Origin: JAAFIP01 sp043766985
GTDB taxonomy: Bacteria > Pseudomonadota > Gammaproteobacteria > Burkholderiales > Burkholderiaceae_C
Length of the DNA stretch: 7,021 bases
Reading direction: 5' to 3'
NCBI GenBank assembly: GCA_043766985.1
Contig: JAYUHM010000032.1
Coordinates: 1 to 7,021 of the forward strand
The notes below the pieces were generated by a model. The model saw only the letters and a program-made list of their open reading frames with translations. It searched no databases and had not been told where the DNA came from. Position 1 is the first letter of the stretch. Every line of letters begins with the position of its first letter. Shown here piece by piece: positions 1 to 5,621 of the stretch. A program made the translations under genes and the position numbers.

Positions 1-135
1 CCTGCACCAACGTACCCAGCACTTCAAGCCGATCCGCCTGGGGTGTGCCCAGCGCGGGATCTGCCTCCACAAGGTCAGATACGGTTTTCAGTGCGGCATG
101 GTACTCAGCCTTGGTATGCAAGGGATGAATGGTCA
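1..135 (-). CDS. higA: HigA-family antitoxin, N-terminal part (truncated by window edge)
   Basis: This is the first 45 codons of the antitoxin partner of the upstream toxin gene. The visible protein begins MTIHPLHTKAEYHAAL and continues with an acidic stretch ending DRLEVLGTLVQ. That is the typical N-terminus of HigA antitoxins of the type that pair with PF09907 toxins; the XRE helix-turn-helix expected after it lies beyond base 1 and cannot be seen. The ATG at 133-135 is 12 nt after the toxin stop codon and is preceded by an AAGGA-type ribosome binding site inside the spacer, so the two genes are co-transcribed in toxin-first order, as is usual for higBA. In the family, HigA neutralises HigB and represses the operon, and the inverted repeat at 457-483 is the likely operator. 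The family call relies on N-terminal resemblance and on the neighbour. Confidence 0.8.
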
Positions 136-147
136 TAACTAAATCCT

Positions 148-450
148 TCAAACCATGGCAACGGTGTCGGCATCCACTTCGTCATATTGTGCGTGGGTGC
201 CAATGAACTTTACGAATACGAATCCCGTGTTGTAGGCGACGGCAACTATCAGCCGGTAATCATTGCCTTTGAGGTTAAACACCACGCGCCGACTCTTTAA
301 ATTACTGGCTGATGCGTACTGCACCTTGATGTCAGCCGGTTGCTTCCACCGCGCTTTTTTCACCTCATCGCACCATGCCAGTATGGACTGCCTGGCTGCA
401 GGATGTTTCGCAGCAAATGCCAGCAGTGGCGGGAAGGCGATCAAGTGCAC
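148..450 (-). CDS. higB: HigB-family type II toxin (mRNA interferase)
   Basis: The 100-residue product matches the HigB_toxin family (PF09907, RelE/ParE-like fold) in length and motifs: an N-terminal helix with KHPAARQSILAWCDEVKKARW (residues 15-35), the PADIKVQY segment (38-45), RRVVFNLKGNDYRLIV (54-69) and the C-terminal KFIGTHAQYDEVD (81-93). Members of this family are ribosome-dependent mRNA endonucleases that slow translation when the labile antitoxin is lost. The start is GTG at 448-450: a stop codon lies four codons upstream in frame, and the family consensus begins at this residue. There is no convincing ribosome binding site, and the predicted -10 ends only 6 nt before the GTG, so the mRNA may be leaderless. 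The reading frame is intact and the conserved Arg/Lys/Tyr positions are present, so I expect it to be functional. It is first in the operon, followed after 12 nt by the antitoxin gene. Confidence 0.88.
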   Translation of the reverse strand: MHLIAFPPLLAFAAKHPAARQSILAWCDEVKKARWKQPADIKVQYASASNLKSRRVVFNLKGNDYRLIVAVAYNTGFVFVKFIGTHAQYDEVDADTVAMV

Positions 451-456
451 GCTGGT

Positions 457-483
457 ATTTTAGTCCCTATCTGGGACTAAAAT
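457..483 (-). promoter_or_regulatory. Perfect inverted repeat, probable HigA operator in the higBA promoter
   Basis: An 11-bp arm ATTTTAGTCCC (457-467) and its exact reverse complement GGGACTAAAAT (473-483) are separated by 5 nt. The repeat spans the -10 element and the whole -35/-10 spacer of the promoter driving the toxin-antitoxin operon. This is where an autorepressing antitoxin of the XRE type would bind. The palindrome is seen directly; assigning it to HigA is inference. Confidence 0.75.
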
Positions 484-486
484 CAA
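457..486 (-). promoter_or_regulatory. Sigma-70-like promoter of higBA
   Basis: Read on the minus strand, TTGATT (481-486) is a good -35 and TAAAAT (457-462) a good -10, separated by 18 nt. The expected transcription start, about 7 nt past the -10, falls at or next to base 450, the first base of the GTG start codon of the toxin gene. Confidence 0.6.
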
Positions 487-523
487 TACGCAGATTGTTT
501 TATTTTCGACCTCGCCACAAGCC

Positions 524-1192
524 TCAAGCCTTCGGCAGTACCCGGTTGAGCCACTGGTTCAAGTCCTCAATCTCCTCCATGCACACCGAGTGGGCCATGG
601 GGTATTCATGCCAGTCCACGCTGTAGCCCAGGGCGCGCAGGGCGTCGTGCGAGGCGGCGGCGCGTTGGGGTACTACGACGTTGTCTTGCTGGCCGTGGGC
701 CATGAAGATGGGGGTGTGGGCGTTGGCGGCGCTGCGCTCGGCGGCAGTGGTGGCGGCTAGGGGCAGGTAGCCCGACAGCGCGACGATGCCTGCCAAACGC
801 TCGGCATGGCGCAATCCGGTTAGCAGGGCCATGGCGCAGCCTTGGGAGAAGCCGGCAATGACGATGCGCTCTGCCGGGATACCGCGCGCTTTTTCGCGTG
901 CCAGCAGGACCTCGATGGCGGCAAGGGAGGTGCGTAGGCCAGCTTCGTCCTCGCGTTTAACCAGGTCGGCTCCCATAATGTCGTACCACGCAGGCATTTG
1001 CATGCCGCCGTTGATGGTAACGGGCATGATGGGTGCATTGGGGAACACAAAGCGTACCGGGCCGACGGCGCTCAGGTCTAGCTCGCCTGCGATGGGTACA
1101 AAGTCGTTGCCATCAGCGCCCAGGCCGTGCATCAACAACACGGTGGCGCGGGGGTTGGGGGCGGTTTCAATTTCGATGGTTTTCAGGGTCAT
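524..1192 (-). CDS. Carboxylesterase / lysophospholipase-type alpha/beta hydrolase
   Basis: The 222-residue product belongs to the Abhydrolase_2 family (PF02230), which includes the small carboxylesterase II of Pseudomonas and acyl-protein thioesterases. These cytosolic serine hydrolases cleave short acyl esters, lysophospholipids or thioesters. The oxyanion-hole segment LLMHGLGADGND is at residues 19-30, the nucleophile elbow GFSQG places the catalytic Ser at 116, HGQQD gives the acid Asp170, and PMAHSVCMEE gives His201. All three triad residues and their spacing fit the family, and the length (about 220 residues) is standard. There is no signal peptide. ATG at 1190-1192 is the natural family start, although no strong ribosome binding site precedes it. 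It is transcribed divergently from the SRPBCC gene across a 254-bp gap and is probably monocistronic, since higB downstream has its own promoter. The physiological substrate cannot be told from sequence. Confidence 0.9.
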   Translation of the reverse strand: MTLKTIEIETAPNPRATVLLMHGLGADGNDFVPIAGELDLSAVGPVRFVFPNAPIMPVTINGGMQMPAWYDIMGADLVKREDEAGLRTSLAAIEVLLAREKARGIPAERIVIAGFSQGCAMALLTGLRHAERLAGIVALSGYLPLAATTAAERSAANAHTPIFMAHGQQDNVVVPQRAAASHDALRALGYSVDWHEYPMAHSVCMEEIEDLNQWLNRVLPKA

Positions 1193-1263
1193 GGTGCGGT
1201 TGCGTCACAAATAGATTCAAGGCTAGCAGCTTACAAGATTTTTTAGCCAACCAGTAGCACTAC

Positions 1264-1317
1264 ATATTGAATAGCAGCTTGTGCTCTGTTCTATTGGGCT
1301 TGTGGCCTAAATCATTG
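1264..1317 (+). repeat. Short dispersed intergenic repeat, copy A
   Basis: This 54-bp stretch aligns without gaps to the reverse complement of 3771-3824 at about 67% identity (36 of 54 positions). The aligned region includes the exact blocks CTTGTGC (1278-1284) and TCTATTGGGCT (1290-1300), which have the same spacing in both copies. It lies in the divergent intergenic region between the esterase and SRPBCC genes. From memory it resembles an intergenic element (TAGC-AGCTTGTGC then CTATTGGGCT-GGCC) that recurs in comamonad genomes; only the two-copy match is seen directly. Confidence 0.6.
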
Positions 1318-1433
1318 TTAAAACAGCTAAAACGACCAAAACAGCTTTCATACAGGCATTCTCTGTTGCTGCGCCGCGCAAAACTTGATAGGCTTGCGTA
1401 TTAACCTTGCACTGCACAACACCCATTCAAATG

Positions 1434-1439
1434 AAGGAA
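1434..1439 (+). promoter_or_regulatory. Ribosome binding site of the SRPBCC gene
   Basis: AAGGAA lies 7 nt upstream of the ATG at 1447, which fixes that codon as the start. Confidence 0.7.
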
Positions 1440-1446
1440 CCCCGCC

Positions 1447-1917
1447 ATGGCCATCTCTGTGAACATTGATTTAGCGTACGAGTTTGAAGTGAAAGCCAAG
1501 GCGGCAGATGTGTTTGAGCTGTTGTCGGACGTGCCTACCTCGGTCAGCTACTTTCCCAAAGTAGACAAGCTGACCGACCTGGGCGACGGCGTGTACAAGT
1601 GGGAAATGGAGAAGGTAGGCACCGCGCAGGTGAACATTCAAACCGTGTACGCCAGCAAATATGTGAGCAACAAAGCCAAAGGCACCGTGGTGTGGACGCC
1701 GGTGAAGGGCATAGGTAACGCGCAAGTAGGCGGCAACTGGAAGATCACCGACAACAAAAAATCCACCGGCGTGGCGCTGCAAATCAAAGGCACGGTGGAT
1801 GTCCCCCTGCCCGGCTTGATGAAAATGATCGTCGGCCCGGTGGTGGAAGGGGAGTTTGAAAAGCTGGTGGACAAATACATCGCCAACTTGATCAAAAAAT
1901 TTGGCGGCGAGGTGTAG
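1447..1917 (+). CDS. SRPBCC / CoxG-like ligand-binding fold protein
   Basis: The 156-residue product has the layout of the SRPBCC (START/Bet v 1-like) superfamily, close in form to CoxG-type proteins. It has an N-terminal beta strand YEFEVKAKAADVFELLSDVPTSVSYFP (residues 11-37), with the characteristic 'A-DVFELLSDV' helix lining the pocket. A series of antiparallel strands runs from about 40 to 118, and a long C-terminal helix VEGEFEKLVDKYIANLIKKF (133-152) closes the cavity. Such proteins bind hydrophobic ligands or cofactors; the ligand here is unknown. It is not next to CO-dehydrogenase genes, so a role in CO oxidation should not be assumed. It has no signal peptide or membrane segment and is presumably cytosolic. 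The ribosome binding site is good. The stop codon is 2 bp before the ATG of a DUF962 remnant, indicating that the two were once co-transcribed. Confidence 0.8.
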   Translation: MAISVNIDLAYEFEVKAKAADVFELLSDVPTSVSYFPKVDKLTDLGDGVYKWEMEKVGTAQVNIQTVYASKYVSNKAKGTVVWTPVKGIGNAQVGGNWKITDNKKSTGVALQIKGTVDVPLPGLMKMIVGPVVEGEFEKLVDKYIANLIKKFGGEV

Positions 1918-1919
1918 CC

Positions 1920-2054
1920 ATGGGCTTTGCCGAGTTTTACCCCTTCTAACTGAGCAAGCACAGCTACCGCACCTGACGCCGCCTGCATTTTTTCAGCTTT
2001 ATGGCCGACTGGGTGATGTACAAGGATATGTGGTTGGGGAAGATCACGTTTTAA
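1920..2054 (+). pseudogene. DUF962 / Mpo1-like gene remnant (two in-frame stops and internal deletion)
   Basis: Reading one frame from ATG at 1920 to TAA at 2052-2054 gives MGFAEFYPF, stop, LSKHSYRT, stop, RRLHFFSFMADWVMYKDM and WLGKITF. Intact short DUF962 (Mpo1-like) proteins begin with an FxEFYPFYLSEHxxRTCRRLHF segment and end with a SLMGDWVMYKDM-TGKI-F segment, so both termini are recognisable and colinear. TAA at 1947-1949 replaces the Tyr of YPFYL, and TGA at 1974-1976 replaces the Cys of RTCRR. The roughly 50 residues of central membrane helices are missing between LHF and SFMADW, with the frame kept across the join. The remnant starts 2 bp after the SRPBCC stop, as a downstream operon gene would. 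The family is an integral membrane one; yeast Mpo1 is a fatty-acid alpha-dioxygenase-related protein. No functional product can be made from this copy. The family assignment is from remembered consensus, not a search. Confidence 0.82.
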
Positions 2055-2079
2055 GCTTTGCAGCGCTACGCACTCTTTT

Positions 2080-3318
2080 TTATAGCACGTCACGCCCTGT
2101 CATTAAGGGCATGCGGTTGTTTTGCATAAAACTATGCAGCGTGGGTGCATCGTGCAGCAGCAGTTTTTCCACCAGCGGCGCCATGGCTATTTGCTCGGGC
2201 TCGCACAGCATCACATACCTGCCGCTGCCGTCGGCTATTTCGCTGGCGTAGTCGTGGGCGGCCAGCACGGCCATGACGGGTTCAATTTGCAGGGCATCTA
2301 CCCGCATGGCGACGCCTAGCTGGCCAATGGTGAGGCCTTTGGCCGGCGTGGTGCGGGCGCGGTGCAGGTGCTGGATGATCTCAACGCACAACTGAAAGCG
2401 CCAGCCCGGCGTGCCACCACGGCGCGCAACGCCTTGCAGCAGGCTGGGCAAATAGGCGGCAATGACGGCGCCCAACAGCACAATGGCCCAGGCAATGTAG
2501 ATCCATAGCAACAAAATAGGCGCGGTGGCAAACGCGCCGTACACGGCTGAATACGTGGGCACACTGGCCAGGTACAGGGCCAGGAGCTTTTTAGCCACCT
2601 CAAAACCAACGGCAACAAAAACACCGCCTGTCCACGCATGCGGCCACTTGACATAGGTGTTGGGCACGTAGCGAAACAGCGCGGCCATGCCACCTGACAC
2701 CATGGCAAACTGCAGCGCACCCAGCAAAAAGCCAACCCCGCCCGGCATGGTGCCCACCACCCCTTGCGAGGCAGAGAGCACAAACGAGGTAATGGTCAAA
2801 CTGCCGGCCAGCAGCAATGGCCCCAAGGTAATGGCGGCCCAGTACACCAGCACCCGCTGCGCAAACGAGCGCGGACGCTTGACGCGCCAAATGTTATTCA
2901 AGGTGTGGTCAATCGTCAAAATCAGTGCCAGCGCCGAGATCAGCAAAAATGCCAAGCCAAACGCCCCCAGACGCGATGCCTTGCTGGCAAACTGCGTGAG
3001 GTAGCCCAGCACGCTACGGGCAATGTTGTCGGGGATTAAACTCTCTACCAGCCACTGCTGCAGTACGCCCTGCATTTTGGAAAACATGGGGAAAGCGGTA
3101 AAGATGGCCAGCACCACGGTAAACAGCGGCACCAAGGCGATCATGGTGGTAAAGGTCAAACTGCTGGCGGTAATGCCCAGCCGGTCTTCCCTAAAACGCT
3201 CGCGTAGCACCATGGCCGTATTGCGCCACGGAAACACCTTCAGCGTGGCCACCAGTTCGCCAAACTGGGCCACGCACTGCCTGCTAAAAGAGCTTAATGT
3301 TCGCTGAGTGGATTCCAT
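2080..3318 (-). CDS. YihY/virulence factor BrkB family inner-membrane protein
   Basis: The 412-residue product is a member of the YihY/BrkB family (PF03631). A short basic cytoplasmic N-terminus contains FPWRNTAMVLRERFREDRLGITASSLTFTTMIALVPL (residues 29-65), the hallmark opening of the family. About six hydrophobic helices follow, near residues 55-77, 118-138, 158-182, 196-215, 231-250 and 267-290. The sequence between them includes the conserved HTLNNIWRVKRPRS (138-151) and YVPNTYVKWPHAWTGG (217-232). The C-terminal 110 residues are soluble and look like the winged-helix-like extension seen in the long betaproteobacterial members. The molecular function is not established; the old link to RNase BN was an error and BrkB is tied to serum resistance. 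The frame stays open upstream to 3477, but that would overlap the divergent gene, and the family start fits ATG at 3316-3318. ATG at 3346-3348 is a less likely alternative. The ribosome binding site is weak. Confidence 0.9.
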   Translation of the reverse strand: MESTQRTLSSFSRQCVAQFGELVATLKVFPWRNTAMVLRERFREDRLGITASSLTFTTMIALVPLFTVVLAIFTAFPMFSKMQGVLQQWLVESLIPDNIARSVLGYLTQFASKASRLGAFGLAFLLISALALILTIDHTLNNIWRVKRPRSFAQRVLVYWAAITLGPLLLAGSLTITSFVLSASQGVVGTMPGGVGFLLGALQFAMVSGGMAALFRYVPNTYVKWPHAWTGGVFVAVGFEVAKKLLALYLASVPTYSAVYGAFATAPILLLWIYIAWAIVLLGAVIAAYLPSLLQGVARRGGTPGWRFQLCVEIIQHLHRARTTPAKGLTIGQLGVAMRVDALQIEPVMAVLAAHDYASEIADGSGRYVMLCEPEQIAMAPLVEKLLLHDAPTLHSFMQNNRMPLMTGRDVL

Positions 3319-3364
3319 CCCGGTATCATGCCATCCAAAACCTTCCATATAAACGACCAAACGA

Positions 3365-3757
3365 ATGAAAAACTCTGTAGCAATAACCCGCTGGATGGCG
3401 GTAGGCAGCCTGTTGGGCTTGATAGCCCTGGGCGTGGCGTGGGAGCTGGTGCTAGCCCCCCTGCGCCCCGGTGGCACCCTGCTGGCGCTGAAGGTGCTGC
3501 CGCTGTGCTATCCCCTGTCGGGCATTTTGAAGAACAAGATGTACACCTACCGCTGGGTGAGCCTGATGGTGTGGCTGTACTTTACCGAAGGCGCCGTGCG
3601 CGCCTACAGCGACCGCCCACCGAGCAACTACTACGCCATGATGGAGGTGTTTCTGTGCTGCACGCTGTTTGTGGCCTGCGCGCTGCACGTGCGCCTGCGG
3701 CTGAAGGCAGGTGCGCAGATGGCCAGCAACCAGTCTTTGGCGCATCCACCGCTCTAA
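3365..3757 (+). CDS. DUF2069 small integral membrane protein
   Basis: The 130-residue product matches the DUF2069 family (PF09842) of predicted four-helix membrane proteins. Hydrophobic segments lie near residues 10-30, 38-54, 63-78 and 88-107. The conserved core LLALKVLPL (39-47), followed by LSGILKNKMYTYRWVSLMVWLYFTEGAVRAY (51-81), is characteristic. The function of the family is unknown. The start ATG (3365) is only 46 bp from the divergent YihY/BrkB start, so the two genes share a very short control region; a TATAAA hexamer at 3348-3353 is a possible -10, but no convincing -35 accompanies it. In many betaproteobacteria this gene is found near a wrbA-type flavodoxin gene and yihY (from memory); here no wrbA lies between the two. 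The C-terminal tail after residue 112 is hydrophilic and not conserved in character. Confidence 0.85.
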   Translation: MKNSVAITRWMAVGSLLGLIALGVAWELVLAPLRPGGTLLALKVLPLCYPLSGILKNKMYTYRWVSLMVWLYFTEGAVRAYSDRPPSNYYAMMEVFLCCTLFVACALHVRLRLKAGAQMASNQSLAHPPL

Positions 3758-3770
3758 TTACCCACTTTAG

Positions 3771-3824
3771 CAACGAAATTGGCTTGGAGCCCAATAGACA
3801 GTGGCACAAGATGCTACTAATTTT
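3771..3824 (-). repeat. Short dispersed intergenic repeat, copy B (inverted relative to copy A)
   Basis: The reverse complement of this stretch aligns without gaps to 1264-1317, with identical blocks at 3804-3810 (CTTGTGC on the minus strand) and 3788-3798 (TCTATTGGGCT on the minus strand). It fills almost the whole gap between the DUF2069 stop and the FAD oxidoreductase start. No transposase or target-site duplication is evident, so it looks like a small non-coding repeat and not an insertion sequence. Confidence 0.6.
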
Positions 3825-3829
3825 ATAGT
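3801..3829 (+). promoter_or_regulatory. Possible promoter of the FAD oxidoreductase gene, at the end of the repeat
   Basis: GTGGCA (3801-3806) and TATAGT (3824-3829) are separated by 17 nt and match the sigma-70 consensus at 4 of 6 and 5 of 6 positions. The -10 ends 5 nt before the ATG at 3835, and there is no ribosome binding site, so transcription from here would give a leaderless or nearly leaderless mRNA. Most of the element lies inside repeat copy B. This is a hexamer-level prediction only. Confidence 0.4.
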
Positions 3830-3834
3830 AATCC

Positions 3835-5253
3835 ATGAACCTGATTGAGACCCTAGGCACCATCGTTGGCGTGCAACACGTGCTAACCAGCGGCGACCTG
3901 AGCGCCTACGAACAAGACTGGCGCAAACGCTGGCATGGCAAAGCTCTGGCCGTTGTGCGGCCCGCTACCACGCAGCAGGTGGCTGACGTGGTGAAGGCCT
4001 GCGCTGCGGCGCGCGCCGCAGGCCTGGCCGTTAGCATCGTGCCGCAAGGCGGCAACACCGGCATGGTGGTGGGCTCGGTGCCCGACGCATCGGGTCAGCA
4101 GGTGGTGCTGAGCCTGCAGCGCATGAACGCGGTGCGCCAGATAGACGCTGGCAATATGACCGTAACCGTAGAGGCCGGCTGCATTTTGCAAAACCTGCAA
4201 GATGCCGCTGAAAACGCGGGCTTTTTATTCCCCCTGAGCCTGGCGGCCGAGGGCAGCTGCACCATTGGCGGTAACCTGGGCACCAACGCGGGCGGCACCC
4301 AGGTGCTGCGCTACGGCAATGCACGCGATCTGTGCCTGGGGCTGGAAGTAGTCAACGCCCAAGGCGAGGTGTGGAGCGGCCTCTCAGGCCTGCGCAAAGA
4401 CAACACCGGCTACGACCTGCGTAACCTAATGATCGGCAGCGAAGGCACGCTGGGCATCATCACCGCCGCCACCATGAAGCTGTACCCCCGGCCCTTAGCC
4501 AGTCTGACCGCTTGGGCCAGCCTGCCGTCGCTTACACACGCGGTGCAACTACTGGGCTTGGCGCAAAAGCATCTGGCCAGTGGCCTGACGGGTTTTGAGG
4601 TGATGGGGCAGTTTGCTTTGTCTCTGGTGGCCAAACACTTCCCGCAGCAGCGCGTGCCCTTATGGGACAGCGCGCCGTTTTGCGTGGTACTGGAGAACAG
4701 CGATTTTGAGAGCGAGGCACATGCCCGCGAACGCTTTGACCATTTGATGGAGCAGGCCTTGGAGGCGGGCATCATTACCGATGCAGTGGTGGCCGAGAAC
4801 CTGCAGCAGGCCAAGGCGCTGTGGCATATCCGCGAGTGCATTCCGCTGGCGCAGGCCGAGGAAGGGCTGAACATCAAGCACGATATTTCTATTCCTGTAT
4901 CGCGCATCCCCGAGTTTGTGGAAGCGACCGACGCGCTGCTGCGCAAAGCCATCCCCGGTGTGCGCCTAGTGAACTTTGGCCATTTGGGTGACGGCAATTT
5001 GCACTACAACGTACAGTGCCCCGCAGGCGCCGACGGCGCAGCGTTTTTACAGACCCAGGAGCCGGGTGTGAACAAGCTGGTGTTTGACAGCGTACTGGCC
5101 CATGGCGGCAGCATCAGCGCGGAGCATGGCATTGGTAGTTTGAAGCGTGACGAGCTGCCGCATTACAAGTCAAAAGTGGCGCTGGACATGATGCGTGCGG
5201 TGAAGCGGGCGCTGGATCCGCTGGGGATGCTCAATCCGGGGCGGGTGCTGTAA
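3835..5253 (+). CDS. FAD-linked 2-hydroxyacid dehydrogenase (GlcD / D-2-hydroxyglutarate dehydrogenase type)
   Basis: The 472-residue protein has the two-domain layout of the GlcD/DLD family. An FAD_binding_4 (PCMH-type) domain covers about residues 35-215, with PQGGNTGMVVGSVPD (70-84) and EGSCTIGGNLGTNAGG (139-154) contacting FAD. An FAD-oxidase C-terminal domain runs from about 220 to 471. FGHLGDGNLHYN (381-392) and AEHGIGSLKRDEL (429-441) supply His383, His390 and Glu430, which correspond to the metal ligands of D-2-hydroxyglutarate dehydrogenase, and the protein ends in the usual NPGRVL. It should oxidise a D-2-hydroxyacid (D-2-hydroxyglutarate, D-lactate and glycolate are the usual candidates) and pass electrons to an ETF or quinone acceptor. 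GNTGMV-type and GHLGDGNLH motifs alone do not fix the substrate. No GlcE/GlcF partners are adjacent, which argues against glycolate oxidase. There is no signal peptide. ATG at 3835 lacks a ribosome binding site, and repeat B lies just upstream. Confidence 0.9.
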   Translation: MNLIETLGTIVGVQHVLTSGDLSAYEQDWRKRWHGKALAVVRPATTQQVADVVKACAAARAAGLAVSIVPQGGNTGMVVGSVPDASGQQVVLSLQRMNAVRQIDAGNMTVTVEAGCILQNLQDAAENAGFLFPLSLAAEGSCTIGGNLGTNAGGTQVLRYGNARDLCLGLEVVNAQGEVWSGLSGLRKDNTGYDLRNLMIGSEGTLGIITAATMKLYPRPLASLTAWASLPSLTHAVQLLGLAQKHLASGLTGFEVMGQFALSLVAKHFPQQRVPLWDSAPFCVVLENSDFESEAHARERFDHLMEQALEAGIITDAVVAENLQQAKALWHIRECIPLAQAEEGLNIKHDISIPVSRIPEFVEATDALLRKAIPGVRLVNFGHLGDGNLHYNVQCPAGADGAAFLQTQEPGVNKLVFDSVLAHGGSISAEHGIGSLKRDELPHYKSKVALDMMRAVKRALDPLGMLNPGRVL

Positions 5254-5290
5254 TTTAGGCTTGTGCACATCCTGCTGGGTCACGGTTGGT

Positions 5291-5331
5291 TATGTTGAGT
5301 ATGTTGAGCATGTGTGTAAAATATGCGCACA
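5291..5331 (+). promoter_or_regulatory. ccdAB promoter with tandem and inverted repeats (probable operator)
   Basis: A -35 TTGAGT (5295-5300) and -10 TAAAAT (5317-5322) are separated by 16 nt. The 9-mer TATGTTGAG is repeated directly at 5291-5299 and 5300-5308, covering the -35, and an imperfect inverted pair TGTGTGT (5311-5317) / GCGCACA (5325-5331) flanks the -10. The arrangement fits autoregulation by a CcdA-CcdB complex binding multiple sites. The repeats are seen; the binding is inferred. Confidence 0.5.
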
Positions 5332-5342
5332 AACTATGCACC

Positions 5343-5348
5343 AAAGGA
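5343..5348 (+). promoter_or_regulatory. Ribosome binding site deciding the ccdA start
   Basis: AAAGGA lies 7 nt before ATG 5356. The earlier in-frame ATG at 5323 has no such site and abuts the predicted -10, so 5356 is chosen. Confidence 0.7.
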
Positions 5349-5355
5349 CTATCCC

Positions 5356-5607
5356 ATGCTGCGATCCAAGACTGACCATGGCGTGCCCACCAAGCGGCCC
5401 ATCAACTTGTCGCTCACCTCCAAAACCGTGGACATGGCCAAGGAGCTGGGCATTAACCTGTCGCAAACCGTCGATGCTTGGTTGAGTGAAGAGGTGAAAC
5501 GTCGCTATTGGGAGCGCTGGCGCGAAGACAACCGCGAGGCGATTGACGAGTACAACGTGCGCATTGCCAAAGAAGGCCTGCCGCTGGCCAAGTACCGCAC
5601 GTTTTAA
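5356..5607 (+). CDS. ccdA: CcdA-family antitoxin
   Basis: The 83-residue product is a CcdA antitoxin (PF07362). The N-terminal half, KRPINLSLTSKTVDMAKELGINLSQTVDAWL (residues 13-43), is a ribbon-helix-helix DNA-binding unit with the expected strand (INLSL) and two helices. The C-terminal half, EEVKRRYWERWREDNREAIDEYNVRIAKEGLPLAKYRTF (45-83), is the flexible toxin-binding tail, with Trp52 and Trp55 and the family's 'N-REAI-EYN-RI---G' pattern and terminal aromatic residue. It would neutralise the downstream toxin and repress its own promoter, whose repeats lie at 5291-5331. The length is close to the usual 70-80 residues. An earlier in-frame ATG at 5323 would add 11 residues but lacks a ribosome binding site. 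The gene is first in the operon, with 14 nt before the toxin ATG. Confidence 0.9.
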   Translation: MLRSKTDHGVPTKRPINLSLTSKTVDMAKELGINLSQTVDAWLSEEVKRRYWERWREDNREAIDEYNVRIAKEGLPLAKYRTF

Positions 5608-5621
5608 GCGGGTCAGACGTT

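Larger units (their letters stand above)
1193..1446. other. Divergent intergenic region between esterase and SRPBCC gene
   Basis: These 254 bp are AT-richer than the flanking genes and contain repeat copy A. A TTGATA hexamer at 1385-1390 could be a -35 for the rightward gene, but the hexamer 17 nt downstream (TGCACT, 1408-1413) is a poor -10, so no promoter is called with confidence. No open reading frame here looks real, and no terminator is expected because the flanking genes diverge. Confidence 0.6.

Noticed and set aside
2055..2082. Poly-T run near the convergent ends as a terminator
   Set aside because: The T run at 2075-2081 has no stable GC stem before it (only a 3-bp or AGCGCT self-complementary stretch), so a terminator cannot be supported.
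1901..2251. A 116-codon plus-strand open frame across the SRPBCC end and the yihY end
   Set aside because: It is in a different frame from the DUF962 remnant, overlaps real genes on both sides and has no motif. The DUF962 reading explains the region better.
3319..3477. Upstream extension of the YihY/BrkB frame to a start at 3477
   Set aside because: It would overlap the first third of the divergent DUF2069 gene, and the added residues have no family resemblance. ATG at 3316-3318 fits the family.
4410..4997. A 195-codon open frame on the minus strand opposite the FAD oxidoreductase
   Set aside because: It lies entirely within a gene with intact catalytic motifs. Its Ser/Cys/Arg-rich composition looks like a complementary-frame artefact.
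5323..5358. Earlier ATG for ccdA at 5323
   Set aside because: It directly follows the predicted -10 and lacks a ribosome binding site, whereas ATG 5356 has AAAGGA at ideal spacing.
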